Shown here: positions 16,366-24,060 of the stretch, one piece after another
How the letters are laid out: each line of letters begins with the position of its first letter
Position numbering within the stretch: the stretch's first letter is position 1
From: an uncultured Chlamydiae bacterium
GTDB taxonomy: Bacteria > Chlamydiota > Chlamydiia > Chlamydiales > 2-12-FULL-49-11
Direction of reading: 5' to 3'
Assembly: GCA_937996705.1 (NCBI GenBank)
Contig: CALKUQ010000041.1
Coordinates: 1-64,000 of the forward strand
DNA: 64,000 nt
The notes under the pieces: model-generated
Seen by the model: only the letters and a program-made list of their open reading frames with translations
The model's database searches: none
Told to the model about the DNA's origin: nothing
Made by a program: the position numbers and the translations under genes

Positions 16366-17428
16366 TCACTTCAAAATTTTTCTGATAAAAAAAGGTGACA
16401 AGAGCATTAATTAAAGTGTCTAAAGCCCCTTCCATTACCTTGTCTAAACTATAGAGGGTCATATCGATACGATGGTCTGTAACCCGATTCTGAGCAAAAT
16501 TATAAGTTCGAATTCGCTCCGATCTCTCGCCAGTACCCACTTGAGCCAATCTTGCAGAAGCAAAATCTTCCTCTCTTTTTCTTCTTCGATCATCAGCTAT
16601 TCTAGCCTTTAAAAGCCGAAGAGCTTTTTCACGGTTCTTGATTTGCGATCTTTCTTGCTGGCAATATGCGACTGCCCCTGTCGGAATGTGTGTAATACGG
16701 ACAGCAGAATCCGTTGTATTAATGTGCTGACCGCCAGCTCCTGATGCTCTATAAGTATCTACACGAAGATCTTTTTCCTCTAAGTGCACTTCCTCTTCTT
16801 CGTCGGGCTCTATCATGATTGCAACAGTGATTGTAGATGTATGAACCCTACCTTGCGCTTCTGTCTCAGGGACTCTCTGAACTCGATGTGTACCACCCTC
16901 ATACTTCATCATACGATAGACATTATCGCCTGAAAGTCCGAACTGGTACTCCTTAAATCCACCCATATCTGAGGGGGTGGCTGAAAGAAACTCTAATTTC
17001 CATCCTCGACTTTCTGCAAAATAGGTATACATTCGAGCACAATCGCCGACAAAAAGCGCAGCCTCATCGCCACCTGTACCAGCCCTAAGCTCTACGATCA
17101 AATCTTTACTGTCATTGGGGTCGGGAGGAACAAGAAGGGTCTCAAGCTCTTTACTAAGTTTTTCGAGCTTTGGCTCTAACTGAGTAATCTCTTCTTCTAG
17201 AAACTGGAGAACTTCGGGGTCATGCTCCCCTTTTTTCATCTCTTTTGCTTCATTTAAGTCTTTAGAGCACTTCTCTGTGTTTTCCCAATACTCTTTTACC
17301 TGCATGAGATATTTATGCTTAGACGTTAAGTCCCGATACTTTTTTTTATCGGACATAACATCTGGCATACTCAAGTCAGATTCTATCTTGGGTAAATCAG
17401 ACAAGAGCTCTAAAACTTTATTTTTCAT
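16355..17428 (-). CDS. prfA: Peptide chain release factor 1
   Basis: A 357-residue RF1 that terminates at UAA and UAG. Visible: the helical N-terminal domain, the codon-recognition region RVQRVPETEAQGRVHTST with the PxT tripeptide (PET here, PAT or PVT in common models), and the catalytic GAGGQHINTTDSAVRI loop with GGQ. The C-terminal basic region (SQIKNREKALRLLKARI) is normal. Its end overlaps prmC, which modifies its GGQ glutamine. rpmE lies 13 bases upstream. Order matches CT022-CT024. Confidence 0.98.
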   Translation of the reverse strand: MKNKVLELLSDLPKIESDLSMPDVMSDKKKYRDLTSKHKYLMQVKEYWENTEKCSKDLNEAKEMKKGEHDPEVLQFLEEEITQLEPKLEKLSKELETLLVPPDPNDSKDLIVELRAGTGGDEAALFVGDCARMYTYFAESRGWKLEFLSATPSDMGGFKEYQFGLSGDNVYRMMKYEGGTHRVQRVPETEAQGRVHTSTITVAIMIEPDEEEEVHLEEKDLRVDTYRASGAGGQHINTTDSAVRITHIPTGAVAYCQQERSQIKNREKALRLLKARIADDRRRKREEDFASARLAQVGTGERSERIRTYNFAQNRVTDHRIDMTLYSLDKVMEGALDTLINALVTFFYQKNFEVNEK

Positions 17429-17441
17429 CTACAGCTTACGC

Positions 17442-17789
17442 TTATTTTGCTTTAACAGCAGGCTTTTTTGCCTTAGCTGGTGCAGCTTCTTTTTTCTTCT
17501 TAGCAGGAGCTTCAGGCTCTACAGCAGCTACCACAGGCGCAACCACAGGTTTTGCAGCGTAACGTTTTTTGAATTTGTCAACTCTACCTTCTGTATCGAC
17601 AATCCCTTGGTCACCTGTATAAAACGGGTGTGACTTTGAGGAAATAGAAACTTTAAATAGCGGATAAGTCGCACCTTCAAACTCAACAGTGTCATGAGTT
17701 TGAGCGCTACTTCTACATAAAAACTTCTCGCCTGTACCTGTGTCTAGGAAAACAACTTCCTTATATTCTGGATGGATATCCTTTTTCAT
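17442..17789 (-). CDS. rpmE: 50S ribosomal protein L31 with long Lys/Ala/Pro tail
   Basis: A 115-residue L31. The core (residues 1-75) has MKKDIHPEYKEVVFLDTGTG and the conserved KVSISSKSHPFYTGDQ and DTEGRVDKFKKRY segments. The zinc-binding CxxC pair of the 'C+' form is absent (only one Cys, FLCRS), so this is a C-minus version. The last 40 residues (APVVAAVEPEAPAKKKKEAA...) are a low-complexity basic tail, about 35 residues beyond a normal L31, as chlamydial L31 proteins also have. It is the first gene of the rpmE-prfA-prmC operon. Confidence 0.95.
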   Translation of the reverse strand: MKKDIHPEYKEVVFLDTGTGEKFLCRSSAQTHDTVEFEGATYPLFKVSISSKSHPFYTGDQGIVDTEGRVDKFKKRYAAKPVVAPVVAAVEPEAPAKKKKEAAPAKAKKPAVKAK

Positions 17790-17872
17790 TCTAAGATCCC
17801 TTTTTGAATCATTTTCCGCAAATTTTACCCCAAAACTCCCTTTTTAAACAAGATATTTCAGGTTAAATATAG

Positions 17873-18103
17873 CTATCTATTTAAGGACTCTACCCTACAT
17901 GCCATTTCAGCCGCTAATAAACCCTGCAAAAACCCCTCCTCAAACCTAAAGTCTGGATGTGATTCAAGCTCGGGGAAGTCAAATGGCTGCATAAGATCAT
18001 CCTCTATAATATGAGGAATAATCTCTTTTGCAAGTTTTAAAAGTTTTTTTCTCTGATGACAAATCATCTCTTCAAAAAGATTTGGGTCTAATTCTATTTT
18101 CAC
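17873..18103 (-). CDS. Small conserved hypothetical protein (CT845-like position)
   Basis: A 76-residue acidic, helical protein (MKIELDPNLFEEMICHQRKK...LLAAEMACRVESLNR). Its start lies 32 bp inside the 3' end of tadA, so the two are co-translated. In C. trachomatis a small unnamed gene (CT845) also neighbours the tadA gene, which supports it as a real, conserved gene. No signal peptide or membrane span. Function unknown. Confidence 0.7.
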   Translation of the reverse strand: MKIELDPNLFEEMICHQRKKLLKLAKEIIPHIIEDDLMQPFDFPELESHPDFRFEEGFLQGLLAAEMACRVESLNR

Positions 18104-18563
18104 TTCGGCGCTCCTTAAAAAATTTTTGAATTAAAGACCTTGATTCGTCAGCCATTAACCCCGATAAAATTTGAACTTGATGAATAGGGTGTTTTAAAAA
18201 AGAGAGATCAATTAGCCCTCCAAGAGCGCCATGTCTTTTATCAGAACAACCCCAAACGATCGTGCCAACCCTGGATAAGATCGAGGCCCCTAAACACATA
18301 ATACAAGGCTCAAGAGTTACATAAAGAGTTGTCTCCACAAGCCTGAAGTCGCCTAAAATTTTTGCTGCCTCCTTAATGCAAAAAATTTCTGCATGACAAG
18401 TAGCATCTTTAAAGGCTTCAACTTTATTGTGGGCTTTTGCTAAAACTCTTTTTTCATGAACCATTACCGCTCCAATTGGCACCTCTTTTTCTTCAAAAGC
18501 TAGGTTTGCTTCTTCGAGCGCAAGACTCATAAAGAGTTTATCATCATCTGTAAATTCTCTCAT
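18072..18563 (-). CDS. tadA: tRNA-specific adenosine deaminase
   Basis: A 163-residue zinc deaminase that converts A34 to inosine in tRNA-Arg(ACG). Zinc and catalytic motifs are CHAEIFCIKEA (HAE) and EPCIMCLGA (PCxxC). N-terminal segment FMSLALEEANLAFEEKEVPIGAV is typical. It is divergent from rpsO, with 62 bases between the starts, in which the rpsO promoter lies. Order matches CT844-CT843. Confidence 0.95.
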   Translation of the reverse strand: MREFTDDDKLFMSLALEEANLAFEEKEVPIGAVMVHEKRVLAKAHNKVEAFKDATCHAEIFCIKEAAKILGDFRLVETTLYVTLEPCIMCLGASILSRVGTIVWGCSDKRHGALGGLIDLSFLKHPIHQVQILSGLMADESRSLIQKFFKERRSENRIRPKSF

Positions 18564-18564
18564 G

Positions 18565-18593
18565 TTGATTTATTCTATGATATATGGTAAAAT
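18565..18593 (+). promoter_or_regulatory. Sigma-70-type promoter for rpsO-pnp
   Basis: TTGATT at 18565-18570 and TAAAAT at 18588-18593 with a 17-base spacer. TGG directly before the -10 makes it an extended -10 promoter. Expected transcription start is near 18600, about 26 bases before rpsO. Confidence 0.7.
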
Positions 18594-18625
18594 CTTGCTA
18601 AACATTTTAAACCGGAGTCACCCAC

Positions 18626-18895
18626 ATGTCATTAGATAAAAGCACAAAAGAAGAAGTCACTAAAAAGTTTCAGTTACATGATAAAGATACTGGATCTGCG
18701 GACGTTCAAATTGCCCTTTTAACTGAAAGAATTGCTGATATCCAAGAGCATCTTAAAAGAAGCCCTAAGGATCACGCTACTAGACTAACTCTTTTAAAAG
18801 TAGTTGGCCATAGAAGAAAACTTTTAAGCTATTTAAACTCGACCGACACGCATCGTTATCAACAATTAGTTAACAAACTAGGTCTACGTAAATAG
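18626..18895 (+). CDS. rpsO: 30S ribosomal protein S15
   Basis: An 89-residue S15. The helical core LHDKDTGSADVQIALLTERI and the conserved HLKRSPKDHATR...LLKVVGHRRKLLSYL are diagnostic. It binds 16S rRNA helix 22 early in 30S assembly. The start has GGAGT about 9 bases upstream. pnp follows after 23 bases with AAAGGA before its ATG; in E. coli rpsO-pnp are also one operon with autoregulation. Confidence 0.98.
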   Translation: MSLDKSTKEEVTKKFQLHDKDTGSADVQIALLTERIADIQEHLKRSPKDHATRLTLLKVVGHRRKLLSYLNSTDTHRYQQLVNKLGLRK

Positions 18896-18918
18896 ACCCA
18901 TAAAGGAAATTTTAAACT

Positions 18919-21021
18919 ATGAATAAAAATAAGCTGACAATTACTGTCGCAGGCAAGGAAATTGTTTTTGAGACAGGTAAAATCGCAAGACAGGCAAATG
19001 GATCTGTTATAGTAACTTGTAAAGATACAACCATACTTGCAACAGCTTGTGCTAATAAGACTGCCTCTCCTGACATCGATTTCTTCCCTTTAAGGGTAGA
19101 CTACCAAGAAAAATTCTCAGCTGCTGGGAAAACACTCGGTGGCTTTATTAAAAGAGAGGGAAAGGCGACTGAAAAAGATGTACTTACATCAAGATTGATC
19201 GACAGACCACTCAGACCTCTATTTCCTGAGGGATTTTTCAATGAAGTTCAAATTCTAACTTATGTCCTTTCCTATGACCCAAACGCCCAGCCCGATCCTT
19301 TGGCACTTTGTGCGGCATCTGCAGCTCTTACAGTCTCAGATATCCCGTTCCCAAAACCAGTTGGCGGCGTTAGAGTAGGAAGAGTCAACAAAGAATTTGT
19401 CATCAACCCAACACTTGATGAGATGGGAAAATCAGATCTTGACCTTCTTATTGCAGGAACAGATGATGCCATCCTTATGATTGAAGGGTATTGCGACTTT
19501 CTAACAGAGGAAGAAGTAATTCAAGCAATTGATGAAGGGCACAAAGCGATCAAACAAATTTGCAAAGGACTCTCTGACTGGCGTAATCTTGTTGGGAAGG
19601 AAAAATTTGTTGCACCGCTTATTCTCCCTCCAGAAGAGCTGCAGGCAGAAATTGAAGCAATGATCCAAGGTAAATTCGAAAAAGCATTCTCAATTTCTGA
19701 TAAATTAGAAAGAGAGAGTGCCTTTGAAGCAATTGATGGTGAAGTTTACGCTCACTACGCTCCTGAATCAGGAGAGGTAAAGCACTCTCCAAAAGTTGTA
19801 AAAAGAGCGCTCAAGTATGTCTCTTCAAAATTGATGAGAAAGCAAATTATCGAAAGCAAGAAACGCTGTGACGGAAGAGGTCTTACCGACATTAGGCAGA
19901 TTTCTATAGAAAATACTCTTTTACCAAGAACTCACGGTAGCTCTCTTTTTACAAGAGGCGAAACGCAAGCACTCGCTGTTTGCACACTCGGCGGAGCCTC
20001 TATGGGACAGAGATATGAAGACCTAGATAATAAGGATGCTCTTCGAAAATTCTACCTTCAATACAGCTTCCCCCCTTTCTCAGTGGGAGAAGTTGGAGCT
20101 CTTAGAGCTCCTGGTAGAAGAGAAGTGGGTCACGGAAAACTCGCGGAAAAATCTCTACAAGCGATCTTACCCGACCATGAGAGTTTCCCTTATACAATTC
20201 GTTTGGAATCTAATATTACTGAATCAAATGGCTCATCTTCAATGGCTTCAGTTTGCGGTGGGTGCTTAGCTCTTATGGATGCAGGCGTTCCCATCAAAAA
20301 GCCGATTGCTGGTATTGCTATGGGACTCTTATTGGAAAAATCAAACTTTGCAATTCTTTCTGATATTCTTGGAATGGAAGATGCTCTGGGCGATATGGAC
20401 TTTAAAGTCTCAGGAGACGGGAAAGGGATCACAGCATTTCAAATGGATATCAAAGTTGAGGGAATCACACTAGAAATCATGAAAGCTGCTCTCCACCAAG
20501 CAAAAGAGGGGAGAATTCACATTTTGTCTAAAATGTTAGAAGCTTGCCCAAAAACTAGCGCGCATCTATCAGCTTTTGCCCCTAGAATCGAATCAATCAC
20601 TGTTAAGCCAAGTAAAATTGCTACAGTTATTGGTCCCGGAGGTAAAATGATTCGATCCATCATCGAAGAATCTGGTGCAGAAATTGACATCAATGACGCT
20701 GGCGTTATTAACATTGCGGCAACAAGTGCAGAGAGTCTTAATAAGGCAAAAGCCCTTATTCTCAATCTCGTTGCTGAAGTTGAAGTTGGCAAAACCTACA
20801 AAGGCCCAATCATGTCAATCCAGCCCTTTGGCGTTTTTGTGCGCCTCCCCGGAGCAAAAGATGGCCTCTGCCACATCTCCGAATTCAGCCACGAGCGGAT
20901 CCAAAATATGGAAGATCACGCGAAAGAGGGTGATGAAATCGAGGTCAAAGTTCTTGAGATCAATGATCGCGGTCAAATCAAACTTAGCCGAAAAGTTCTT
21001 CTAGCAACTGCAGCTAAATAA
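18919..21021 (+). CDS. pnp: Polyribonucleotide nucleotidyltransferase (PNPase)
   Basis: A 700-residue 3'-5' phosphorolytic exoribonuclease. Order: first RNase PH domain (1-145, FPLRVDYQEKFSAAGK), helical domain (145-240), second RNase PH domain (305-540) with the active-site region GSSSMASVCGG and MDFKVSGDGKGITAFQMDIK, KH domain (about 553-610, IGPGGKMIRSIIEESGAEIDI), and S1 domain (about 620-695, GPIMSIQPFGVFV...HISEF). Length and order are typical. It corresponds to CT842. A hairpin terminator follows immediately. Confidence 0.98.
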   Translation: MNKNKLTITVAGKEIVFETGKIARQANGSVIVTCKDTTILATACANKTASPDIDFFPLRVDYQEKFSAAGKTLGGFIKREGKATEKDVLTSRLIDRPLRPLFPEGFFNEVQILTYVLSYDPNAQPDPLALCAASAALTVSDIPFPKPVGGVRVGRVNKEFVINPTLDEMGKSDLDLLIAGTDDAILMIEGYCDFLTEEEVIQAIDEGHKAIKQICKGLSDWRNLVGKEKFVAPLILPPEELQAEIEAMIQGKFEKAFSISDKLERESAFEAIDGEVYAHYAPESGEVKHSPKVVKRALKYVSSKLMRKQIIESKKRCDGRGLTDIRQISIENTLLPRTHGSSLFTRGETQALAVCTLGGASMGQRYEDLDNKDALRKFYLQYSFPPFSVGEVGALRAPGRREVGHGKLAEKSLQAILPDHESFPYTIRLESNITESNGSSSMASVCGGCLALMDAGVPIKKPIAGIAMGLLLEKSNFAILSDILGMEDALGDMDFKVSGDGKGITAFQMDIKVEGITLEIMKAALHQAKEGRIHILSKMLEACPKTSAHLSAFAPRIESITVKPSKIATVIGPGGKMIRSIIEESGAEIDINDAGVINIAATSAESLNKAKALILNLVAEVEVGKTYKGPIMSIQPFGVFVRLPGAKDGLCHISEFSHERIQNMEDHAKEGDEIEVKVLEINDRGQIKLSRKVLLATAAK

Positions 21022-21030
21022 AATTAGTCT

Positions 21031-21065
21031 AGCCTCATTCTTAAAAAATGAGGCTTTTTTCTTTA
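21031..21065 (+). terminator. Rho-independent terminator of rpsO-pnp
   Basis: A 9-bp stem AGCCTCATT (21031-21039) and AATGAGGCT (21047-21055) with a short A-rich loop, followed by a T run (TTTTTTCTTT). It begins 10 bases after the pnp stop. Confidence 0.9.
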
Positions 21066-21096
21066 CATAATCTAAATTGTCGATTAAAATGTTTGC

Positions 21097-22089
21097 ATGA
21101 GTTTAGCTCCTGTTTCATTAGCAGCTTACACAGCGTTTAACGCCTCCTACACTTTTTTAGAGCACAAAAGGTTAAGCTCCCCCTCCCTTCATGCAACTCT
21201 CGAAAAAGTGAAACTCTATTTTCAAGTAATCAAAGGCGCTCTTTTATTCCCTCTTGTTACAGGTCTAATTGTCATCTCTTTCGTAGCCTTTCCCCTACTA
21301 TTAACAACGCTGTGGCCATCAATCCCCGAATTGGTTCTACTCTGCGGAATCATCGTAGGAAGTGTAGCTGGACTGTTTTTTAGCTTTCTATTTGATGAGT
21401 ATGTTATTAAAAAAATCTTGTCTTATACTTCGAATTTATTTAAACCTCCCGTAAAAGAAGACTCGCAGATCAACTGGTCAGACTCTCCCAGTAAAACAAC
21501 GAGGCAATACTTTGCTCTTGCCGAAATTGTCAATAATATTGCCCTTGCCTTCTTGACGCCGTATGCCTTAATATTCGCATCAAATGCCGTCATGAATCTT
21601 GGATGTTTCTTTTTTGCATCGATGCAAAAAGACCTGCTTGTCTCCCGAAACTATATTCCTCAAGCTCTCGATCCAACCAACGGACCTCAAGATTACTTAG
21701 TAAACCTTCATCTAACTTGCATTAAATCGCCTCAAATTCGTGAAGATGACGGTTGTCCCATTTGCCTAGAACAAGACGAGGTACCAGAAGTTCAATTTTG
21801 CGACCAAAACCACTCCTTCCACGCAAAGTGCCTCCCGGAGTATCTAAACACTACTCTAAGAGATAATCTCTTAGCAAACGTTCCTATTCAGAGAGACGTT
21901 CATATAATCCGCAATAGCAATGGGGGGACTTCTACTGAGGTTCACTACACCATTACCCTCCCCCAAACTAGCTTACCAACCTGCCCTCTTTGCAGACAAC
22001 CCTCACTCTCGACCTCTCTTGAAATCATTGTTCGTGATATTTATCGAGGGGTAACTCGGGGAGTTTCTGCAAATGTTGTGTATGTCTAA
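21097..22089 (+). CDS. Membrane-anchored RING-H2 finger protein (candidate secreted E3 ubiquitin ligase)
   Basis: A 330-residue protein. Residues 47-72, 78-100 and about 140-175 are hydrophobic membrane segments without a cleavable signal peptide. The C-terminal soluble part has an intact RING-H2 zinc pattern: C220-x2-C223, C235, H239, H242, C245, then C296-x2-C299 (CPICLE, HSFHAKC, CPLCR). The spacing C-x2-C-x11-C-x3-H-x2-H-x2-C fits eukaryotic RING-H2; the gap to the last Cys pair is about 50 residues, longer than most. RING-H2 domains recruit E2 enzymes in host cells, and bacteria lack ubiquitin, so the likely role is a host-directed ligase, perhaps placed in the inclusion membrane by type III secretion. 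This is inferred, not shown. No strong ribosome site is visible. It is followed by another possible effector. Confidence 0.82.
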   Translation: MSLAPVSLAAYTAFNASYTFLEHKRLSSPSLHATLEKVKLYFQVIKGALLFPLVTGLIVISFVAFPLLLTTLWPSIPELVLLCGIIVGSVAGLFFSFLFDEYVIKKILSYTSNLFKPPVKEDSQINWSDSPSKTTRQYFALAEIVNNIALAFLTPYALIFASNAVMNLGCFFFASMQKDLLVSRNYIPQALDPTNGPQDYLVNLHLTCIKSPQIREDDGCPICLEQDEVPEVQFCDQNHSFHAKCLPEYLNTTLRDNLLANVPIQRDVHIIRNSNGGTSTEVHYTITLPQTSLPTCPLCRQPSLSTSLEIIVRDIYRGVTRGVSANVVYV

Positions 22090-22199
22090 CTGACTAAAAA
22101 AAGGCCAATTCTGAGATTGCCTAAACAAAATTCTTTTTACTTTCTTAATAGCTTTCAGTATGACATACTCATAGTGCAATTATTTTAAAGGAGATAAAT

Positions 22200-23243
22200 A
22201 TGGAGCCACCTAGAGTTCAAGTTAGCATCGCATTTGAAGGGAGCGCTAATTGCTGGAAGGATGCACATGCTTGTGCAATTGATGTCAGCGGACCAAAAAC
22301 AGAGCTATACGCACAATCGGTGGGAAAAAGCGATTCAAAACTCTATGAGGGCCCTTTGAAATGGAGCGTTCCAAATACAGATAAGATCCGACCTTTTTTT
22401 CAGACACGAAAAGATGTAGATGTCATTTCTTTGCCTTCAGCGGTTGTAAAAACTATGACTCTTTCAGCCAGAGTAATTGAAACCTATGAAAATCACCGTC
22501 ATTTGACCGTTCATCCCGATGGAACAACTACCCCTGAATTGAGAGCGAGAAGACATAATGTTCCTATCACAATTGCGAACCAATCCGATGTAGAGGCTGG
22601 CAAGAGCTACTTAATTAAAATTATAAATATAGGAGCTCGCACCTTAAAGGCTGAATTCATCAAGCGCGACCCTTGCTTACCAACAGAACCAAAACCTCTT
22701 GCTCCCCCTCCTCCAGAAGAGTCTGTAGAAGAGATGGTGAGAAGAAACTTTCTTGGCACTCACGCGTCAGAAAAAACGATTTCTGCCGTCGCAAAAAAAA
22801 CAGCTTCTCTCCTTTCATCCCTAAAAGCAATTAGCGCAGAATCACTACGTGGAGTACCTATGAGAGCTCCTGATTCAGCAGCTCAGGCCACTGCCTCTCA
22901 TCCAACTACTCCCTCTGCCGCCCCCTCTGTTGCTGCAAGAGCCGCTGATTCTTTTACAGAATTGGGTGCTGCTTTCTCAGGGCTTTTATCCATGAAAGAA
23001 AAATTTGTCAGCTCGCATGCAGATGGCGCTCCTGAATTAGATGATTTAAGCGCCGAGGAACTCAAGAGGCTCTTTGAAGCAAAAAAAAATGAATTTATCA
23101 AAGCAAGAACTGCCTTTGATAGAGCCTGCTCTGATGGAGATCCATTTTCTGCACTTGCGCATAAGCAAGAAGTTTCTAAGGATCTTATTGCTTTAGAAGC
23201 AGCTCTCAATCGAAAAGGGGTCTTTTTCTCAAGTCCGCTCTAA
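22200..23243 (+). CDS. Hypothetical protein, possible secreted effector
   Basis: A 347-residue protein not recognised, with a strong ribosome site (AAAGGAG, 7 bases before the ATG at 22200). Residues 1-155 look like a beta-rich globular domain (VQVSIAFEGSANCWKDAHACAI...). Residues 160-175 are a proline run (PKPLAPPPPEE), and 180-265 is Ala/Ser/Pro-rich and helical. The C-terminal 70 residues are a charged helical hairpin (LDDLSAEELKRLFEAKKNEFIKAR). There is no signal peptide or membrane span. Modular low-complexity linkers and the neighbouring RING protein make a type III effector plausible, but nothing proves it. The gene ends 7 bases before a perfect palindrome element that would terminate it. 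Confidence 0.65.
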   Translation: MEPPRVQVSIAFEGSANCWKDAHACAIDVSGPKTELYAQSVGKSDSKLYEGPLKWSVPNTDKIRPFFQTRKDVDVISLPSAVVKTMTLSARVIETYENHRHLTVHPDGTTTPELRARRHNVPITIANQSDVEAGKSYLIKIINIGARTLKAEFIKRDPCLPTEPKPLAPPPPEESVEEMVRRNFLGTHASEKTISAVAKKTASLLSSLKAISAESLRGVPMRAPDSAAQATASHPTTPSAAPSVAARAADSFTELGAAFSGLLSMKEKFVSSHADGAPELDDLSAEELKRLFEAKKNEFIKARTAFDRACSDGDPFSALAHKQEVSKDLIALEAALNRKGVFFSSPL

Positions 23244-23250
23244 TCTTATA

Positions 23251-23368
23251 GAGCTTGAGGGTCAGACGTGAAATACTGAAAAAATCTTAATATTTCAAAA
23301 TTTCAGGCATGACCCCTAAGTCTATTTGTTAAGATTTTTTCAGTATTTCACGTCTGACCCTCAAGCTC
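23251..23368. repeat. Perfect 40-bp inverted-repeat element (family 2, copy 1)
   Basis: 118 bp: left arm 23251-23290 and right arm 23329-23368 are exact reverse complements over 40 bases (tip GAGCTTGAGGGTCAGACGTG), around a 38-base loop containing GACCCCTAAGTCTATTTG. A second copy lies at 44240-44353. A non-coding palindrome with two genomic copies is MITE-like or a REP-derived element. In RNA it would form a very strong hairpin, so it can act as a two-way terminator between the convergent genes ending at 23243 and 23379. No clear target duplication is seen. Confidence 0.9.
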
Positions 23369-23378
23369 CTGAGTATTT

Positions 23379-23930
23379 TCAGTTAATTAAAATATCTAAA
23401 TGATTGAGTAGGCTTAAGGCCTCAGGCATTGAAAACTTGGCCTTTGATAATTTATTTGTAAGAGGATTGATCGAATAAAGAGTCGCTTCTTGAAAGTTTG
23501 CCTTACTCAAATTGGTGCTATGAAAAAGGGTTCCTGGCAGTTCCGATTTAGAAAAATTAGCGCCGGTTAAATTTGCATGAGTAAAATAGACATTACGAAT
23601 GACACATTCCTCAAAAGAGGTATTTTTTAAATCTAACTCAGAAAAATTAGATGTATCTAAAAGACATTTCCTAAATTTTAGACTTAAAAACATCTTATCG
23701 GATTGGGTAAAATCAGTTCCGACTAATTTACAACCTTCAAATTCCACCCCTTGAAATCTGCATCCGTCTAACTTTGCTAAGCTAAAATTACAGCCTTTGA
23801 GCTTGCAATCGACAAACTTACTATTTCTTAAGTCAGCCTCACTAAAATCGCAATTCTCAAACAGGATTTGCATAAACTCTTTATGTTTAATATTATCATC
23901 TTTGAGCGATCTGTTTTTTATCACTTGCAA
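23379..23930 (-). CDS. Pentapeptide-repeat protein
   Basis: A 183-residue protein made almost entirely of A(D/N)LXX-type pentapeptides (FENCDFSEADLRNSKFVDCK, DLKNTSFEECVIRNVYF, ANLTGANFSKSELPGTLF). This folds as a right-handed quadrilateral beta-helix. The size is close to MfpA and Qnr proteins, which mimic DNA and protect gyrase, but the family is large and many members have unrelated roles, so no function is assigned. The start at 23930 (MQVIKNRSLKDDN) is followed upstream by a stem-loop (CTTCTTAG/CTAAGAAG at 23942-23961) in its leader. The element at 23251-23368 lies directly downstream. Confidence 0.85.
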   Translation of the reverse strand: MQVIKNRSLKDDNIKHKEFMQILFENCDFSEADLRNSKFVDCKLKGCNFSLAKLDGCRFQGVEFEGCKLVGTDFTQSDKMFLSLKFRKCLLDTSNFSELDLKNTSFEECVIRNVYFTHANLTGANFSKSELPGTLFHSTNLSKANFQEATLYSINPLTNKLSKAKFSMPEALSLLNHLDILIN

Positions 23931-24060
23931 GTAAGCCTCCCCTTCTTAGTCTGCTAAGAAGCCGTACTAACACCTCTAAAAATAATCAGTTCGGCTACTT
24001 TGAGACAATTATAAACTCGTTCCTATTGAAAGTACAAGTTTTTCGAGGGGCTCTCTAACC

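Noticed and set aside
23251..23368. Phage attachment site
   Set aside because: There is no integrase or phage gene near either copy, and the elements are palindromes with inverted arms rather than direct repeats bounding an island.
23379..23930. Qnr-type quinolone protection gene
   Set aside because: Pentapeptide repeats alone do not identify Qnr; the loops and dimer end of Qnr cannot be confirmed. Left as a generic pentapeptide protein.
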